DNA of 64,000 nt from Charina bottae (Eukaryota; Chordata; Lepidosauria; Squamata; Charinaidae): positions 65,792,001 to 65,856,000 of the forward strand of contig JALMGJ010000001.1 in assembly GCA_023362775.1 (NCBI GenBank), given 5' to 3'. Position 1 is the stretch's first letter; every line of letters begins with the position of its first letter. This document shows, in pieces, positions 1-12,096 of the stretch. Both the position numbers and the translations under genes were made by a program. Under the pieces are notes generated by a model. That model saw only the letters and a list, made by a program, of their open reading frames with translations. It made no database searches and had not been told where the DNA came from.

Positions 1-600
1 AAAAATACTAATAAGTACACGGGAAAATCATTTCCAGCCAAATAGCTTGCAGATTGCCACAGTGGGAAGCTGAGTGTATGCCCAGTCAGTTATAGAAATA
101 CCGACTGTTGAATATCTGAGGTATTGGAGAAACATAGGAATTGGCTGTTTGGATTAAAATGTTAAGCTGCTTTACATTAAAAAGGCTGGCTTTTGAAAAA
201 ACTCTTTCCCCACACCCCATGCTGTACCTTACTTTTGAACTTTCTCCTGAAGCCTTCCTTCTGCTTCATCATTCCACAAAGACAGAAAAATACCCCAAAA
301 GTTTATCTGGAACAATTCAAAGATAATTGCACAGAGAATTTTCCACACATGAATCTTTTAGGAGCATAGTGTCATAATTTTATTTTCTTCACTGAAAGCA
401 TTGTTTCACTCTTTGCTTTTAATACTGTATTTGTAAGGCTAATGTTTTAATTTTTTGGATATTATTGTAAAGTGCTTCAAGATGTATTAATAGGAAGCAG
501 TATACAAACGTTTCGTATAAATAAATGCCTTTGTTGTGCCGTTTCAGTTATACATACACACCAGATACAGGAATTTTGCTTATAAGAAACAGTTGGTATA
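1..600. other. No gene seen
   Basis: AT-rich DNA without a supported reading frame. Around 440-530 there is a weak resemblance to an old CR1/L2 3' end, too decayed to call. Confidence 0.6.
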
Positions 601-657
601 CCTATGTCTATGAAGGTTCTCAGTCATCCAGGTGGAATTGTCTGTAGCTTGAATCAA
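601..657 (-). mobile_element. Penelope-type terminal fragment
   Basis: On the minus strand this reads as the same terminal segment that closes the element at 1040-1090, with the shared words attcaagctacagacaattc and gatgactgagaaccttcat. It is an isolated short copy lying about 160 bases upstream of the inverted insertion. The family is inferred from the hammerhead-like motif in the longer copy, not from a protein. Confidence 0.5.
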
Positions 658-855
658 GCAGCATGCTCATCTAGATACAGATGTGTTTCTGAGATTACCA
701 TCCCCATTGATGTTAACAGGAGGTGCTCTTACATCTGTTAATATCTGCTATATTGAAGTTGTGTTCTGAGGAACTGTATTGTTGATCAGTGCAGAGTGAA
801 AAGGTAATCTCCTGAATGTCTGTAGCTTGAATCATGTCAACTGGATTTCTATTTT

Positions 856-904
856 CTCAGCGGAAACGTTTCGCTCCTTATCCAAGGAGCTTCTTCAGTC
901 TGAG
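856..904 (-). ncRNA. Hammerhead-ribozyme-like motif, left arm
   Basis: This is the mirror copy of the motif at 970-1018. Read on the minus strand it keeps CTGAAGA, the stem with 5'-gctcc pairing to ggagc, and CGAAAC. It has one visible change just after the core (ccgctgag instead of ccactgag) and still ends with the ctgag that closes stem I. Activity is unknown. Confidence 0.45.
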
Positions 905-969
905 CAAAGTTAGTAAGGGAATGTTAGTAAATGAAAGTTAGTAAGGGAATCATTCCCTTACTAACTTTG

Positions 970-1018
970 CTCAGACTGAAGAAGCTCCTTGGATAAGGAG
1001 CGAAACGTTTCCACTGAG
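970..1018 (+). ncRNA. Hammerhead-ribozyme-like motif, right arm
   Basis: In order the sequence shows ctcag (970-974), the core CTGAAGA (976-982), a stem gctcc/ggagc closed by a ttggataa loop (984-1001), the core GAAAC (1002-1006), a very short stem III region, and ctgag (1014-1018), which pairs with ctcag to close stem I. This is the order of a type I hammerhead (CUGANGA - stem II - GAAA - UH). The expected cleavage triplet would be GUU, a less usual form, and stem III is minimal, as in Penelope-type hammerheads thought to act as dimers. Confidence 0.5.
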
Positions 1019-1104
1019 AAAATAGAAATCCAGTTGACATGATTCAAGCTACAGACAATTCCACCTGGATGACTGAGAACCTTCATAGACGTAATCTCCT
1101 GAAT

Positions 1105-1786
1105 AGTTGCCAATTGTAAAGGGTGTGTCCTGAAATCTGCTAGTGCGTGACTTTGCCCCTAGTGTGTGACTGACTGACTGACTGCTTCTTCTGCTCTCTA
1201 CTGGATAAGGAGAAACTGTTGCAGAGAGAGTATGAAGGATATAAGACAGGCATTTTATGAGCAAGCAGAACAAAGACAATCACAAACGTTTGGGAGCATC
1301 TGAATAATTTTTTCCTCTAAGATTACTTAATGTACTTGATTAATAAAAGGGTCTAAGAAGGGGAAAAATGGGAATAAAACATTTCTATTGGTGGTGTCCT
1401 AAGAAACAGAAATGAAAATGAAAAGATGTGATTCTGCAGTTGTGACCTGCCATGCTTATTATATGTTTTTATTCCTTTCTAGAAACCACCTGGTATATAT
1501 TTACAGCAAATACAAGATTATAACAATGCTTGAAGACAAAGCGTGAACATTGGAGCAGCTAGTGGTTGGTTTTTAGCTTATAAGGACAGATGGTGATTTA
1601 TTAGATCAAACAAAGTAGGTACTACAACAAGAGCTGTCAGAAAAAGTAACTTTCCGCAATCAAGCAAAAAAGCAAGTCTAGTGTTGTTAGAGTTATTCTG
1701 TTAGAGTTATTCTATGTAGAATTCATACGAATGGATTCCTTCACTGTGATATTCTTTAGCTGGTAAAGACAGTATTTTTCCATACA
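1105..1786. other. No gene seen
   Basis: AT-rich DNA with no supported gene. A short (TGAC)n run lies at about 1167-1183. Confidence 0.6.
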
Positions 1787-2312
1787 GTGTTCACAAAGCA
1801 TTCCACCAGTAAACACCAGGTGTGTGACCTTCGTAGCCAAAACATAGTGATATCAGTCCAAAAATACCTTATCTCATGGGAACCGCTTTCCCGGAGGGGA
1901 GACAATGTGCAACACTGCCATCTCATGGCGATTTATAGTAAGTACAACTGTTTAATGCATTGTCAGTTTGAAAATGTCCTGACCCACATATAGCCAATCA
2001 GAATGCTGAAACAAGTGTATATCTCAGCTATGAACTATGGGTCTATAACTCTTCTTCTTGACTTCTATCTGTCCTGTTGCCATGTACTCTGTTACTGAAC
2101 TGTAACTATGCCTCGCCTTTGTATGGGCCATGATTTTTTGCTTCACATCTGCTGATGGAACTCTGCGTATGCTTTGGTTTTTTTTTTTTTTTGCAATAAT
2201 GTACTATATCCATTATTGCCTTATGCTACAATAAAATATTGTTAGCCCTACACGCTGCCCTCTGTTTGGATTACTCTGCGCCTGGAACCCCATTAAGCCA
2301 GCAATATCCCAC
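1787..2312 (+). mobile_element. LTR-like dispersed repeat
   Basis: The last 150 bases match the end of the repeat at 46954-47586: gcaataatgta, attgccttatgctacaa, an AATAAA-type polyadenylation signal, then agccctacacgctgc. Both copies also have agccaatcag in the promoter-like half. That layout (CCAAT box, poly(A) signal, end in CA) suggests a solo LTR. No internal coding region lies next to it. Boundaries are approximate. Confidence 0.45.
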
Positions 2313-2439
2313 AAGTGTATGAGAGTGACAGTCAAAAGCAAGTCATGTTGAAATTATCTGTACTGCTAGAATTTAGAAACAACTGCTGTATTTTGTGAGA
2401 ATTGTTGAGGTTCTCCCAAAATAATCTCAGACACTTTAG

Positions 2440-2615
2440 AGGAGGTTGGTGGTGTCAGGCTCTACACTAGGCATGGAAAAAATCTTCACTGTCCAGAAAC
2501 TCAACCCTACATTCAATAATGTAGCTAACAGTAGAGGCTTCACAGACTCAATATGTGCAGATGAGATGTTTTATTGCTAACAAGAAAGAGGAAGATCTAC
2601 TTACCACAGAACAGT

Positions 2616-2653
<38 letters not shown>

Positions 2654-2980
2654 TAAATCCTAGGCCTTTTCCTCTCTTCTGGGTCAATGGTCTTTTGCTG
2701 TTCTTTTTGCAGCCTTGGGAGTCAGAGACATCTGTTACATATTTTATATAACAAATCTGTCTGGCCTGAGAATTGGTTCCTGCCTCACCAGCTTCAGCCC
2801 TCACATCCTAAAAGACAGAGGGGATGCAGCTCTGCTCTACAAGAGGACAAAGAGAAAAATCCTGAAAGTTGGTGACTCATTATTATGAGGAATGGAAGGA
2901 AACATAAACCAGCCACACCCATCAGATTGTGAAGTGTGCTGTCTGCCAGGACATGGATTAGGATATAAGAGAACAATTTC
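2440..2980 (-). mobile_element. Possible LTR-like segment with CA repeat
   Basis: Read on the minus strand there is a promoter-like half, a (GT)n run and then gcaataaaacatctc, resembling a polyadenylation signal followed by a short LTR end. No second copy and no target duplication was found, so this is a weak call. Confidence 0.2.
2618..2651. repeat. (CA)n microsatellite
   Basis: Uninterrupted CA dinucleotide run of about 17 units. Confidence 0.95.
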
Positions 2981-3496
2981 CAAGACTTATCAAAACTACC
3001 AACATTTACCTTTTCCTGCTACTACACGCAAGGACAAAGTATGCTGCCAAAAGCAGCTTCAACTGCATCACCATGAACTTTGAAGTTTCTAGGAAGGAAG
3101 CTTAAGAATCTGGGGCTTTAAGAAGTATTCTCCTCCATCTTTTAAGTCCATGGATGAGGACTGGAAAGGAAAAGCACAATGCTGCATTTGAATGACTGAC
3201 TGTGCAAAAGACACAAGAGAGATTTGGTTTCTGGAACCCTGTTATGAGTTATCTAGGTGATGGACTGCTGGCACAAAATTGGATACACGTCTTGAGGATT
3301 GGAAAGAATGTATTGGGCTGAAGCATAGTGAGCTTGACCAGGAAGGTTTAAAGTTGAATCCTGTGAGGGATGAAGATGAAAGCCCAACAAGGACCTCAGA
3401 GAAAGACCTGGGCACTAAAGAAGGAAGTGGGAATGTTACTGTAATATAGTGTATTAAAAGCTTAAATGAAGAATGCTGCAGACTACATTTTCTTTT

Positions 3497-3605
3497 GCCT
3501 AAGCCAGCCTTTCTCAACCTTTTGACCCTGGAGGAACCCTTGAAATATTTTTCAGGCTTCCGGGAACCCCTGCACATTCAGGCTCAAATATAGCCCAGAA
3601 GTTAC
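3497..3605 (+). mobile_element. hAT-type element fragment
   Basis: Starts cagcctttctcaacctt and continues with gaggaacccttgaaa and gggaacccctgcaca, the pattern of a common amniote hAT-derived non-autonomous family. Only one end is present; the other is not visible beyond the BovB fragment that follows. Confidence 0.45.
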
Positions 3606-3628
3606 AAAATTATTATATTTGTTTCATG

Positions 3629-3941
3629 TGTTGTTGTTGTTGTTGTTGTTGTTCAGTCGTTTAGTCGTGTCCGACTCTTTGTGACCTCATGGACCATAGC
3701 ACGCCAGGCCTTCCTGTCCTCCACTGTCTCCCGGAGTTTACTCAAATTCATGTTCATTACATCGGTGATGCTATCTAACCACCTCATCCTCTGCCGTCCC
3801 CTTCTCCTTTTGCCTTCAGTCTTTCCCAGCATCAGGGTCTTTTCCAGTGAGTCCTCTCTTCGCACTAGGTGGCCAAAGTATTTGAGCTTCAGCTTCAGTA
3901 TCTGTCCTTCCAATGAGCAGTCAGGGTTGATTTCCTTTAGG
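3629..3941 (-). mobile_element. BovB LINE 3' fragment
   Basis: A minus-strand frame (3653-3913) gives the last ~80 residues of the BovB protein, including YFGHLVRREDSLEKTLMLGK and TKSRTRLND, followed by the (AAC)n tail, which appears on the plus strand as (TGT)n. It is nearly identical to the end of the full-length BovB at 51058-54259. The 5' side stops at a small duplication of gatttcctttagg, so it is a 5'-truncated copy. Confidence 0.9.
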
Positions 3942-6900
3942 AAAGATTTCCTTTAGGTTCAGCTTTAGTCATAAACTGTTTGGCACCTAAGTGACTTCTG
4001 CCTTTGTACCAAGCCCTTAGATCTCCTTGGTCTACTCTGGAGTTGTGGACTCTAAAGTGGTCTGGCAGATGTCTAGAACATAGGTAGCAGAGATCCAAAA
4101 GCGAATATGTTCACTCATCAGTCAGCTTGGCAATTTCTTTCAGAGCTTAACAAATCTTGGCAAATATAGCAAAAATAGTAATGGAGCTGAAGCAGACTAC
4201 CTAGGCTATGAAAAAATTAAGCCAGTTGGTGGAGCTAGACAGGGGGACAGGTGCTGTTGATGAGAAAAAGGAACTTTAGAAAAGAACAGGGGAAACTGTA
4301 GAAGAGGTCAAGAATAAGAACAGGGAGAAAGGGATTTCTGTAGGAAAAAGTGATTGTTCCTGAAAAAGCTAGGTATTTTTTGAGTGAATGTGTCAGGCCA
4401 AACTAAAATGTAAAAGTGTCTCTGTGATTTTTATTTCTGAAAAAAGTGCCTCTGGTGTTCTGGGAAAGAAACAGTAGTTACAACTTGAAAAATAAATGTT
4501 ATTTTTTAACTGTTATTAACAGATTCATAAAGGACTTGATTTTTAATGATAAATGTTGTTAAACTCTTCCTCTTGCTGAAATCCAGTTACATTTCTGGGC
4601 AATCTGAGGTCTCTTACAATACTTGCAGAAATTATGTGTTTTGGCTCACATAAGGAAACCAAAGGGTGATTGAATGCTTTCCTATAAGACAACACATGCT
4701 GCACTGTGTAGTTAAGATAATTGTTAAAGCCATTTATGTTTTAAAATCACATGGTGAGGTAATCCTGTGATTACAGGATTTTTAGAGAAAACTGTATTCT
4801 CTTTAAGAGAAGCAGATCTTGCAAACTCTCCCTGTAGCAAGAGAAAGGCGCCTGTTAGTTATTTCCTCAATCAGGGGAAAAACTCTGATTTGTGTTTCTT
4901 TGAAAATCCCCTTTCTGAGATTTAGGAAATGCGATTACTTTGAATCTGGAAACGGTGACTAGCTGTTTCAAACCAGAACCCACTTTTCGTAAATGCTTAT
5001 GTACACATCATGATCTGTATGTATGGCTTAAAACCTGCTAAAGGCTCATGTTACTTTTGCCTGTACTCACTCATATTTGCATGTGACTCAACAATCAGAT
5101 CACTGGTTCATCTTTCCCAATATTGCCTGTTCTGATTGGCAGAGACTCCGCATTGTGTCAGACAAAGGGCAATCTGATCTGGGGTCATTTGATAGGAACA
5201 GTGATAGAACATAATCATCACCTGCTGTTTGATCCTTTGAACTTGATATGTAATATCTACATTTTTTTAAAAAAAGCTGCAATAAATATCTGGTGATTGT
5301 TTACATTCTTTTTCAACAGAAGTCCTACTAGATCAGTTCCATTGCTGCCATCAGATGTAGTTTTACATAAGAGATTGAACAAATCTATTGAAGATTGGGC
5401 TACCAACAGCTATTAGTTCTCATGGCTGTTTACTACCTCTTGAATCCCAGGCATCATACCTTAAATCCCTAGATGCTGGAGAGCAGCTACAATGCAAGAG
5501 ACTTCTTGGTCTCCTGTCCATGTTTGTGAGCTTATGATTTGCTTGGTCACTGTGTGATACATCATGCTGGACTAAAGAGATCAAGATCTGATTCAGTAGG
5601 GTTCTTTTTATGTTTTATTCCCAAGCAAGTGAACATAAGAGCATAGCCTTATCATATTATTAGCTGCCTGTTTGAAGGTATCTTTCATATTACTGAGTAA
5701 TGACACAGATATCTGGTCCTCATTTAGTATTTATGAAGATAACTTTCTTGAAAATACATTTTAAAAATTCTGTATCATCTACAAGATGATATACAATTTT
5801 TAAAAATCTTACAAAGAAACAAATGATGTAGAAACTCCAGTAGTGACTTAATGGGGGAAACTGGAACAAACCTTTTTGTAAGAAGGACACATATTAATAG
5901 ATTTTGCTATAAATGGATTTATCACTAGATATCTATGAAAGTCATGTGGACTACTCTGGGGACAGAAATCAAATCTAGTGTATAATATATATTCCTTTGG
6001 TCTATAGGGCAACTTTGGTGATTCTCTGTAAAGAAGCATTTGCAAGAGACTTCTGGAAGCTGTTCACAAAGTTCAGGGAAAGGTGAGCAAAGCTACACCA
6101 AGATATAATGCACACAGATGGGTGAATGCACCTGCATTTGTGATATTAGAAACAGATGTGAGTGCACTGATTTAGTAGTGGGCTTGTTGGGGGTCTGTCA
6201 ACTTGGTGCAAATAACTTTGATAACTGGGAAAATGGCAAAGGTTTGTCTTTCAGAAAGGCACTCAGAGAGCTGGGCTTGTTGAAAAGGGCTGTTATTTAT
6301 TTTTCTGAAGAGGATGTATGGCAATCTGCTTAAACTTTGCTGTGATTTAGGAGTAGAATGACAGCCAGTGCAAAGGCACTGGAAAATGGCCTTCTCTGGG
6401 GGGGGGGGGCAAGAAGGAATTATGTCATGTATTTCATGACATCATTGTGCAAAATATGCAAATTACATAATTTGCATCATACTTGCACATGAGAGGTTAT
6501 TGTGGCTTCTTATGAACATCGATGCATTGGGGCACATCTGGCTACAAAACTCCCTACATTCCATCAAATGCAGCCATCTGAACCTCCCCAGTGTCTTCCC
6601 TGTAACTAATAGACGTCAAGTCTAGCTGTAATTTAACCAGCTGCAAAATCACCTTTTGTAATGCCCATCCTCCTCTTTGTACCACTGATATGCCCATTGT
6701 TTTGCAGAATAGAACAGCAAAAATTCCTGCAGCAAGGAGCTTGTGAGACATCATTTAAAACCATAATTTCAATTTTTCAAATTAAACCTCTTTGCATCTA
6801 AAAGGATTTAGATATCCTGAGTCATTGTATTGAAATACTGCAGTATTCATGCATCTGTGCAGTTTAAGAAGGATATATAATGAATTCTCTAACAATTCTG

Positions 6901-9221
6901 TATTCAAAATCAACAACTAAAGAAGAAACTGGTTTATTAGTTTTTCCCCCAAGATGTTTTTAACATTCAAATAATGGCCTGCTAACATGCAAAAATAAAC
7001 ATGCTTATTTTAATTTTAAAAAAACCACTTGTATTGCATAGACAAAGATTTCTGAAATCTTTGGGTGAGGATTCCTGGAATTATGACCAAAAGAAGCATG
7101 GAGATATAAGAGAAACCCAAAAGAGATATGGATCCCAGATATGAAATCTGGAGCCCTTAGTAGAATTTGTATTTAAATTGAATTGCAATAATTGTATAAT
7201 GTATCTTATTAAAATGTATCTCTTACAATTGGACTCTATTTGCCCCCTCTCATAAGTAAGAAGGATTAAGATCAACTGTATATTAATATATTTGTATCCC
7301 CTTCAATTTCAAAGGACCTGACTAGGGAAGTACGTGAAATCTGCTATAGAAATGGTATGATCTATGGACAGTGGTAACACATGGGAATCTCTAATTATCT
7401 GTCCTACTGTGCTCTAATTTTTTACAAAACAACTAAATGTGCACAAGACCTGAGTGTACCAAGAATTTTCAAACTTCTTGAAAAACAAATACTGTCTCCT
7501 AGCATCTTCAATGCAGCATACTCATTTAAAAAGTAAATAAATTAACTATCTGCCCATATTTACTTAAACAACTGTTGCTGGACATTTTTGGCTTAGCAAG
7601 AACTATTGTAATTAATTCAAGCTGGCTTATATCCCTTCAAGTCTACAGCACTTTATATATCCAATTAATCAGATCTAATTTTTTCAAAGAAATGTTTTTG
7701 ATCAGAGCCAACTGCATATATACTGAAACAACAGCACAATCATAAAATTGCCTATCAAAGAAGAAAAAGAAGGAGCTGAGAGGAGATGGCTTGTTGCAGA
7801 AATGCCAGTAGTAGAAACTGAACATCCAATTCCTGGCTGAAGTTCATGGGCAAGACAAAGTCTACAAAGGATTCCATTATATGGGAATTCACTTGAGTTC
7901 ATCCACTTTAGACTGATATAAAGTTAATCACTGAACATATATTTTGAAGTTTTGGAGCCAGAAAAAGCACAGTGCTGCCAAATAATATTTAATAATTTTA
8001 TTCAAAATGTAACAAAAAAGCCCTGGAGGCGCTCTGAGATCATTGAAGCCAACTGCTTGTTTTAGTAAAGAATGTGGTCTTTCAGAATGAATCACAACTG
8101 CTGTCTCTTCTCAATGGACTTGCAAACTTGATTATTTTAGTGGGTATTAAATAAAAGGCTTTAGCTTAGTGACTAGGAGCAAAGAAGCCCTTCTATGAAA
8201 ACAAGAGAATTCATGAATTTTAGAAACCTCTGCTTTCTGAATAAAAGTAAGAACTGGAATATGGATGGAATTCTTTTTCATTTTCTTTCCAGCTTAAATC
8301 TTAAAGACAATAGGCTGATCTTTTCCAATGCGATGCCCACCAGAAGTATTGTAGGTTAACTGTTATAATTCTTGTGCTGGTTGAGAATTATGGTGCTTTA
8401 AAGTCAATGCATATGATGGACCCCAGGTTGTGGAAGACCGCAGAACCTTATTCAGGATGGGAAAATTCCTACTGAGTAATGTCTGTATTGAGTGTATGAC
8501 TGTACTTTATATGGATAGGAAAGTCTGTCAATAAACAGGGATCCTGGAAAAACACTACATGTGATTATGCAGAAATATTCAAATATATACTCCAGTAGAT
8601 TTCTTAGTCCCTCAGTGGGCTTTTAAATTGGACATATGGCAGTCAAGAGCAGAGACTACACTTGACCATAATTGTCTACTTATACATTCATTATAATGTG
8701 AATAGATTATACTGTAAATACGTCAATCAGACTAGAACAATAATATAATAAATACATTGTCATTTCTTGATGATGGAAGGTTTTATGAGAAGTGAGGAGT
8801 GGAGTGAACCGAGAAGTGGACTGAAAACAAAAATCTAGAACTATTCCATAGGGTACCAAAACAGGTGGTTTGGAAATCCAAAATAAACAGGCAGAAAGAG
8901 GTACACTGAAAATGGGAATGTAGATCCAATGCATGCAGGTAAGGTAAATTCACACGACTGTCTCTAGGTTATACTGTTCTCCTACCCTATCCTAACTTAT
9001 TCACAAACACTTCCAGAATATGCTCTTCTGTAGCTTGCTTGATGCAAAATTTCATTTGCCATCACTTCCATTCTAGCCTTATGGGATGCTTTCTTGATGC
9101 TCACTCGTATGCATGTGTAGTAACACTGCCTGGTGAAGAGAAGATCTAACGAACATGGCAGCTATTCAGTTTATAATTAATAAGAACTTATTAATTAAAA
9201 GTTCAAGGTATTCTTCTGCAG
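3942..9221. other. Long stretch without a gene
   Basis: More than 5 kb of AT-rich DNA in which no protein, RNA gene or recognisable element stands out. Small details are a run of G at about 6399-6409, a perfect 22-base palindrome with 10-base arms at 6456-6477 containing the octamer ATGCAAAT, and an adjacent imperfect palindrome around 6421-6445. Short frames here have no recognisable content. Confidence 0.55.
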
Positions 9222-9301
9222 TAGACTGGTGCCCTCCAGATACGTTGGTGCTGCAACACTCAGAATTCCTAATATGGCTTTTTATTTCATATGACTAGTA
9301 T

Positions 9302-9660
9302 AAAGTCATTAAGGGAGTTTCACTTGATGGGGTCCAGAAGGTGGGCCTTCTCTGCGGTGGTGCCCGCCCTTTGGAACATTCTACCCCCAGAGGTGAGGCA
9401 GGCCCCATCGCTCCCGGCCTTCTGGAAGAACTTAAAGACCTGGTTCTGCCACCTCGCCTGGGATGAGAAGGGTGACAGCTCCTCCTGGGGATGGCTGGTC
9501 CCATAGAGCTCTTTTAAGAACAATTTTATTCCCTTCTTGGATTTTATTTTTAATTTATTTGTATTATACGTATTGTATTATATTTTTACTTATTTTAATT
9601 ATTGACTGTAAACCGCCCAGAGTCCCCTTCGGGGGAGATGGGGCGGTTATATAAATGGAA
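9302..9660 (+). mobile_element. CR1/L3-type LINE 3' end
   Basis: A plus-strand frame (9291-9506) encodes the C-terminal tail of the LINE protein, with EFHLMGSRRWAFSAV, PALWNILPPEVRQAPSLPAF and SSWGWLVP, matching the tails of the copies at 25790-26774, 40681-42764 and 55388-57660. It is followed by the family's 3' UTR hairpin, ccgcccagagtccccttcgg ... gatggggcgg. It is strongly 5' truncated. Confidence 0.88.
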
Positions 9661-9663
9661 TAA

Positions 9664-9710
<47 letters not shown>

Positions 9711-9751
9711 ATACATACATACATACATACATACATACATACATACATACA
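9661..9751. repeat. (TAAC)n then (ATAC)n microsatellite
   Basis: About twelve TAAC units pass directly into about ten ATAC units. The tract begins at the 3' end of the CR1/L3 copy, so it was probably seeded by that LINE tail. Confidence 0.95.
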
Positions 9752-10542
9752 AGAACGCATTTGCTATTTTTGAAATAGCATAAAGCCTCTTTGCAGATGC
9801 AGCCTCTTCAAGCACAAGAACTTCACAGTCTCTTAGTTGGAAACCTTGGAACAGCCCTGTTGGAGTAGATGATATTCCCTCCAGCCCAACTTTCTGTTTC
9901 TGCTGTGGCCAACCAGGGACATAAACAGGCCATGAGTACAATAGCTTCTTCCCATTTATGTATCCTAACCACTGGAATTGAGAGGCACTCTGAATATACT
10001 GTATGTTGGATGAAATGAAGGTTGCCCACAGCCCAGAGCTGAGAACTATAATGAACGGCATCAGTTTTTGTTCAGGGGAGTTGTCTCTAAAATGGTGATG
10101 TGTTAGGAAGTAGGTGTCCAAGATTCTTCTGCGGGCTTGACTTAACCCAAGTCATGCAGTCAAGCCATCAGCATAAGTAGGGGAAGAGCCTGTGAACCAA
10201 AGTTCAGTTCTCAAGTTCTATTTTCAATCAGCGCACATATGAGTGCAGGAATGACTGTGATTGAAAGTGAGGGAGATACAGAGTCCTGTTCCAGAACCTT
10301 GTACAACCTGCAGAAACCAGTTTTTCAGGGGTGTGAGGAATGATAATGGGGAAAAAATATGTGGATATATACTGTACATACTCATCATGCAGTTCCCTTG
10401 TGGGGTAAGCAACATAATGTAAACTGCAGAAAAGGAGTATGAAAGAGCGAGCCAAAGAAATTCTAGGCCTGAGATAAGAAAAAGAAAAGGAGCCATAGCT
10501 AAATGTACTTTACACCAACACCATTCACTGTATCTCTCCTTA
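9752..10542. other. No gene seen
   Basis: No supported gene or element. The longest frames on either strand have no recognisable content. Confidence 0.5.
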
Positions 10543-10782
10543 CCTTATTTATTTTATTTTCTATCCCACATTTATTATTGTTTTGTAAATAACTCAAGGC
10601 AGCGAACATACCTAATACTCCTTCCTCCCCCTATTTTCCCAACAACAACAACCCTGTGAGGTGAGTTGGGCTGAGAGAGAGTGACTGGCCCAAGGTCACC
10701 CAGCCAGCTTTCATGCCTAAGGCGGGACTAGAACTCACAGACTCCTGGTTTCTAGCCCGTTGCCTTAACCACTAGACCAAAA
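10543..10782 (-). mobile_element. tRNA-derived SINE with LINE-type tail
   Basis: Read on the minus strand it starts with a tRNA-like head: tggtctagtggttaagg (A box) and gagttctagtccc (B box). Then come gctgggtgaccttgggccag and a tail, ctgccttgagttatttac ... aataataaatg, resembling a CR1/L2-type 3' end. The same family occurs at 44938-49060 (split) and 58522-58690. Confidence 0.75.
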
Positions 10783-11784
10783 TTATATGCTACTTCATGT
10801 ACAGTATTGTCTTTTGTTCTTTAAACTTCTCACCTCTCTCTTTTTGGGGATCTCATCACCTCCATCTAACTATAATTTATTCTGTGTTGCCCTTCCTCTG
10901 AATTCATTCACAATTCCTTTATATATTTCTTTTGCAATTCAATCCTCATTCATTTCTTATCTCTGAGCAAGCCACCTTGAATACTTGTTTCGTACTGGTC
11001 ACTCACTTTTGTATTCAATCTACATTCACCCAGCACCCATTTATTTTTGATTCTCTCTCTTCTTGTTTTGCCATACATGCTTCTTAAGGGCACATTCCCC
11101 TTATATTCAAATTATTTTAATGTTTTTCCTGACATTAATGTTTGTCCTCTCACTTCTATATAACAAAGTGAAAGGAAATACACGCTTATACACATTCATT
11201 TTTTAATTCTGCTGAAAAGTATTTCTTCCTCATAAGAGATTAATTATGATCTACTACCTTCTATCAGCATTTATATATCTAAAAAGTATCCACTAATACA
11301 TGTACTTCACTTCCCTGCATGTATTCATCATATCCACTCCACAATAGCAGACCACCTTTATTTAGATCTATTACAGCCTTCCCAATTCTGCTTCACAGAC
11401 ATTCAAGATCTATTTTTCTTTCTTTCATTTCTTTTGTTGATCCACACTCTTTACCATTTATTCCTCTTACATTCCTCTTGCAATCTTCCATATACTATGA
11501 TTGTCCCTGTATGCGCCCACAGATATTGACTTCCACTGCCTATCATGACTTTGGTCAAGCAAGACTTTCACATAATGCTCTTCATTTATTTGTTATATCT
11601 ATAGAGTGCCATAAGCAGATCAGCTCCTTGTCTTTTACAACATGATTGAAATTAAGATATATAATAAAATCAAACTTAAAAGCAATAATCAGTAAAAAAT
11701 ATCTGAACTACCTTTTAATAAGATAAAGAAATGTAGACTGGGTTACCATCCTTAGTTATATCTGTGCCTGCTAATGGTTAGGAC
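10783..11784. other. No gene seen
   Basis: Pyrimidine-rich, AT-rich DNA. The 108-codon frame at 11319-11645 has low-complexity composition and no recognisable domain. Confidence 0.5.
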
Positions 11785-11970
11785 AGTAGTTGTCAGTTTA
11801 AGTTCATTTTGGCCAGTATGCCAAAAGTGCGACAAAAGCCCAGTTTGCCCCAGGCACGTTCGTGCTATTTTATGCAAGTTAGGATCTCCAATAAATATCT
11901 TGCAAGCCAATTATTGTAACCCACATCCCACCAACTAGGAGGTAGTTGCTGACATATATTTAGGATATGT
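11785..11970 (-). mobile_element. Dispersed LTR-like repeat, copy 1
   Basis: Shares gttcattttggccagtat, acaaaagcccagttt, gcaagttaggatctccaat and cttgcaagccaa with 14610-14800. Read on the minus strand, copy 2 has ttggaataaaactgggcttt, a polyadenylation-like site as in an LTR R region. Family unknown. Confidence 0.4.
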
Positions 11971-12096
11971 GCAAAGATGCAACATCAAGCACGTAGTCCT
12001 TTCGATGCATGTGATAACGTGTATTTCATCCTGACAGGCAGAAAACATCAGCTTAAAAAGAAATTGTGTTTTGAACAAACTCCAAAAAGATATGTA

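Larger units (their letters stand above)
818..1090. mobile_element. Inverted Penelope-type insertion with target duplication
   Basis: The insertion is flanked by an exact 14-bp direct repeat, gtaatctcctgaat, at 804-817 and 1091-1104. Inside, two arms of about 100 bases face each other (about 818-925 and 950-1055) around a short spacer, and the right arm alone continues to the terminal segment ending cttcatagac. Both arms carry a hammerhead-like core. Penelope-like retroelements are known to carry such ribozymes and to integrate as truncated, inverted or tandem copies. No Penelope protein is present here, so the family assignment is inference. Confidence 0.55.

Noticed and set aside
2618..2651. 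CRISPR or similar regular array among the short repeats
   Set aside because: All regular repeats in the window are simple microsatellites without spacers, and the sequence is eukaryotic.
9222..9275. hAT terminal sequence (ctccagatacgttggtgctg)
   Set aside because: It resembles a common reptile repeat end, but is too short and single-sided to call with confidence.
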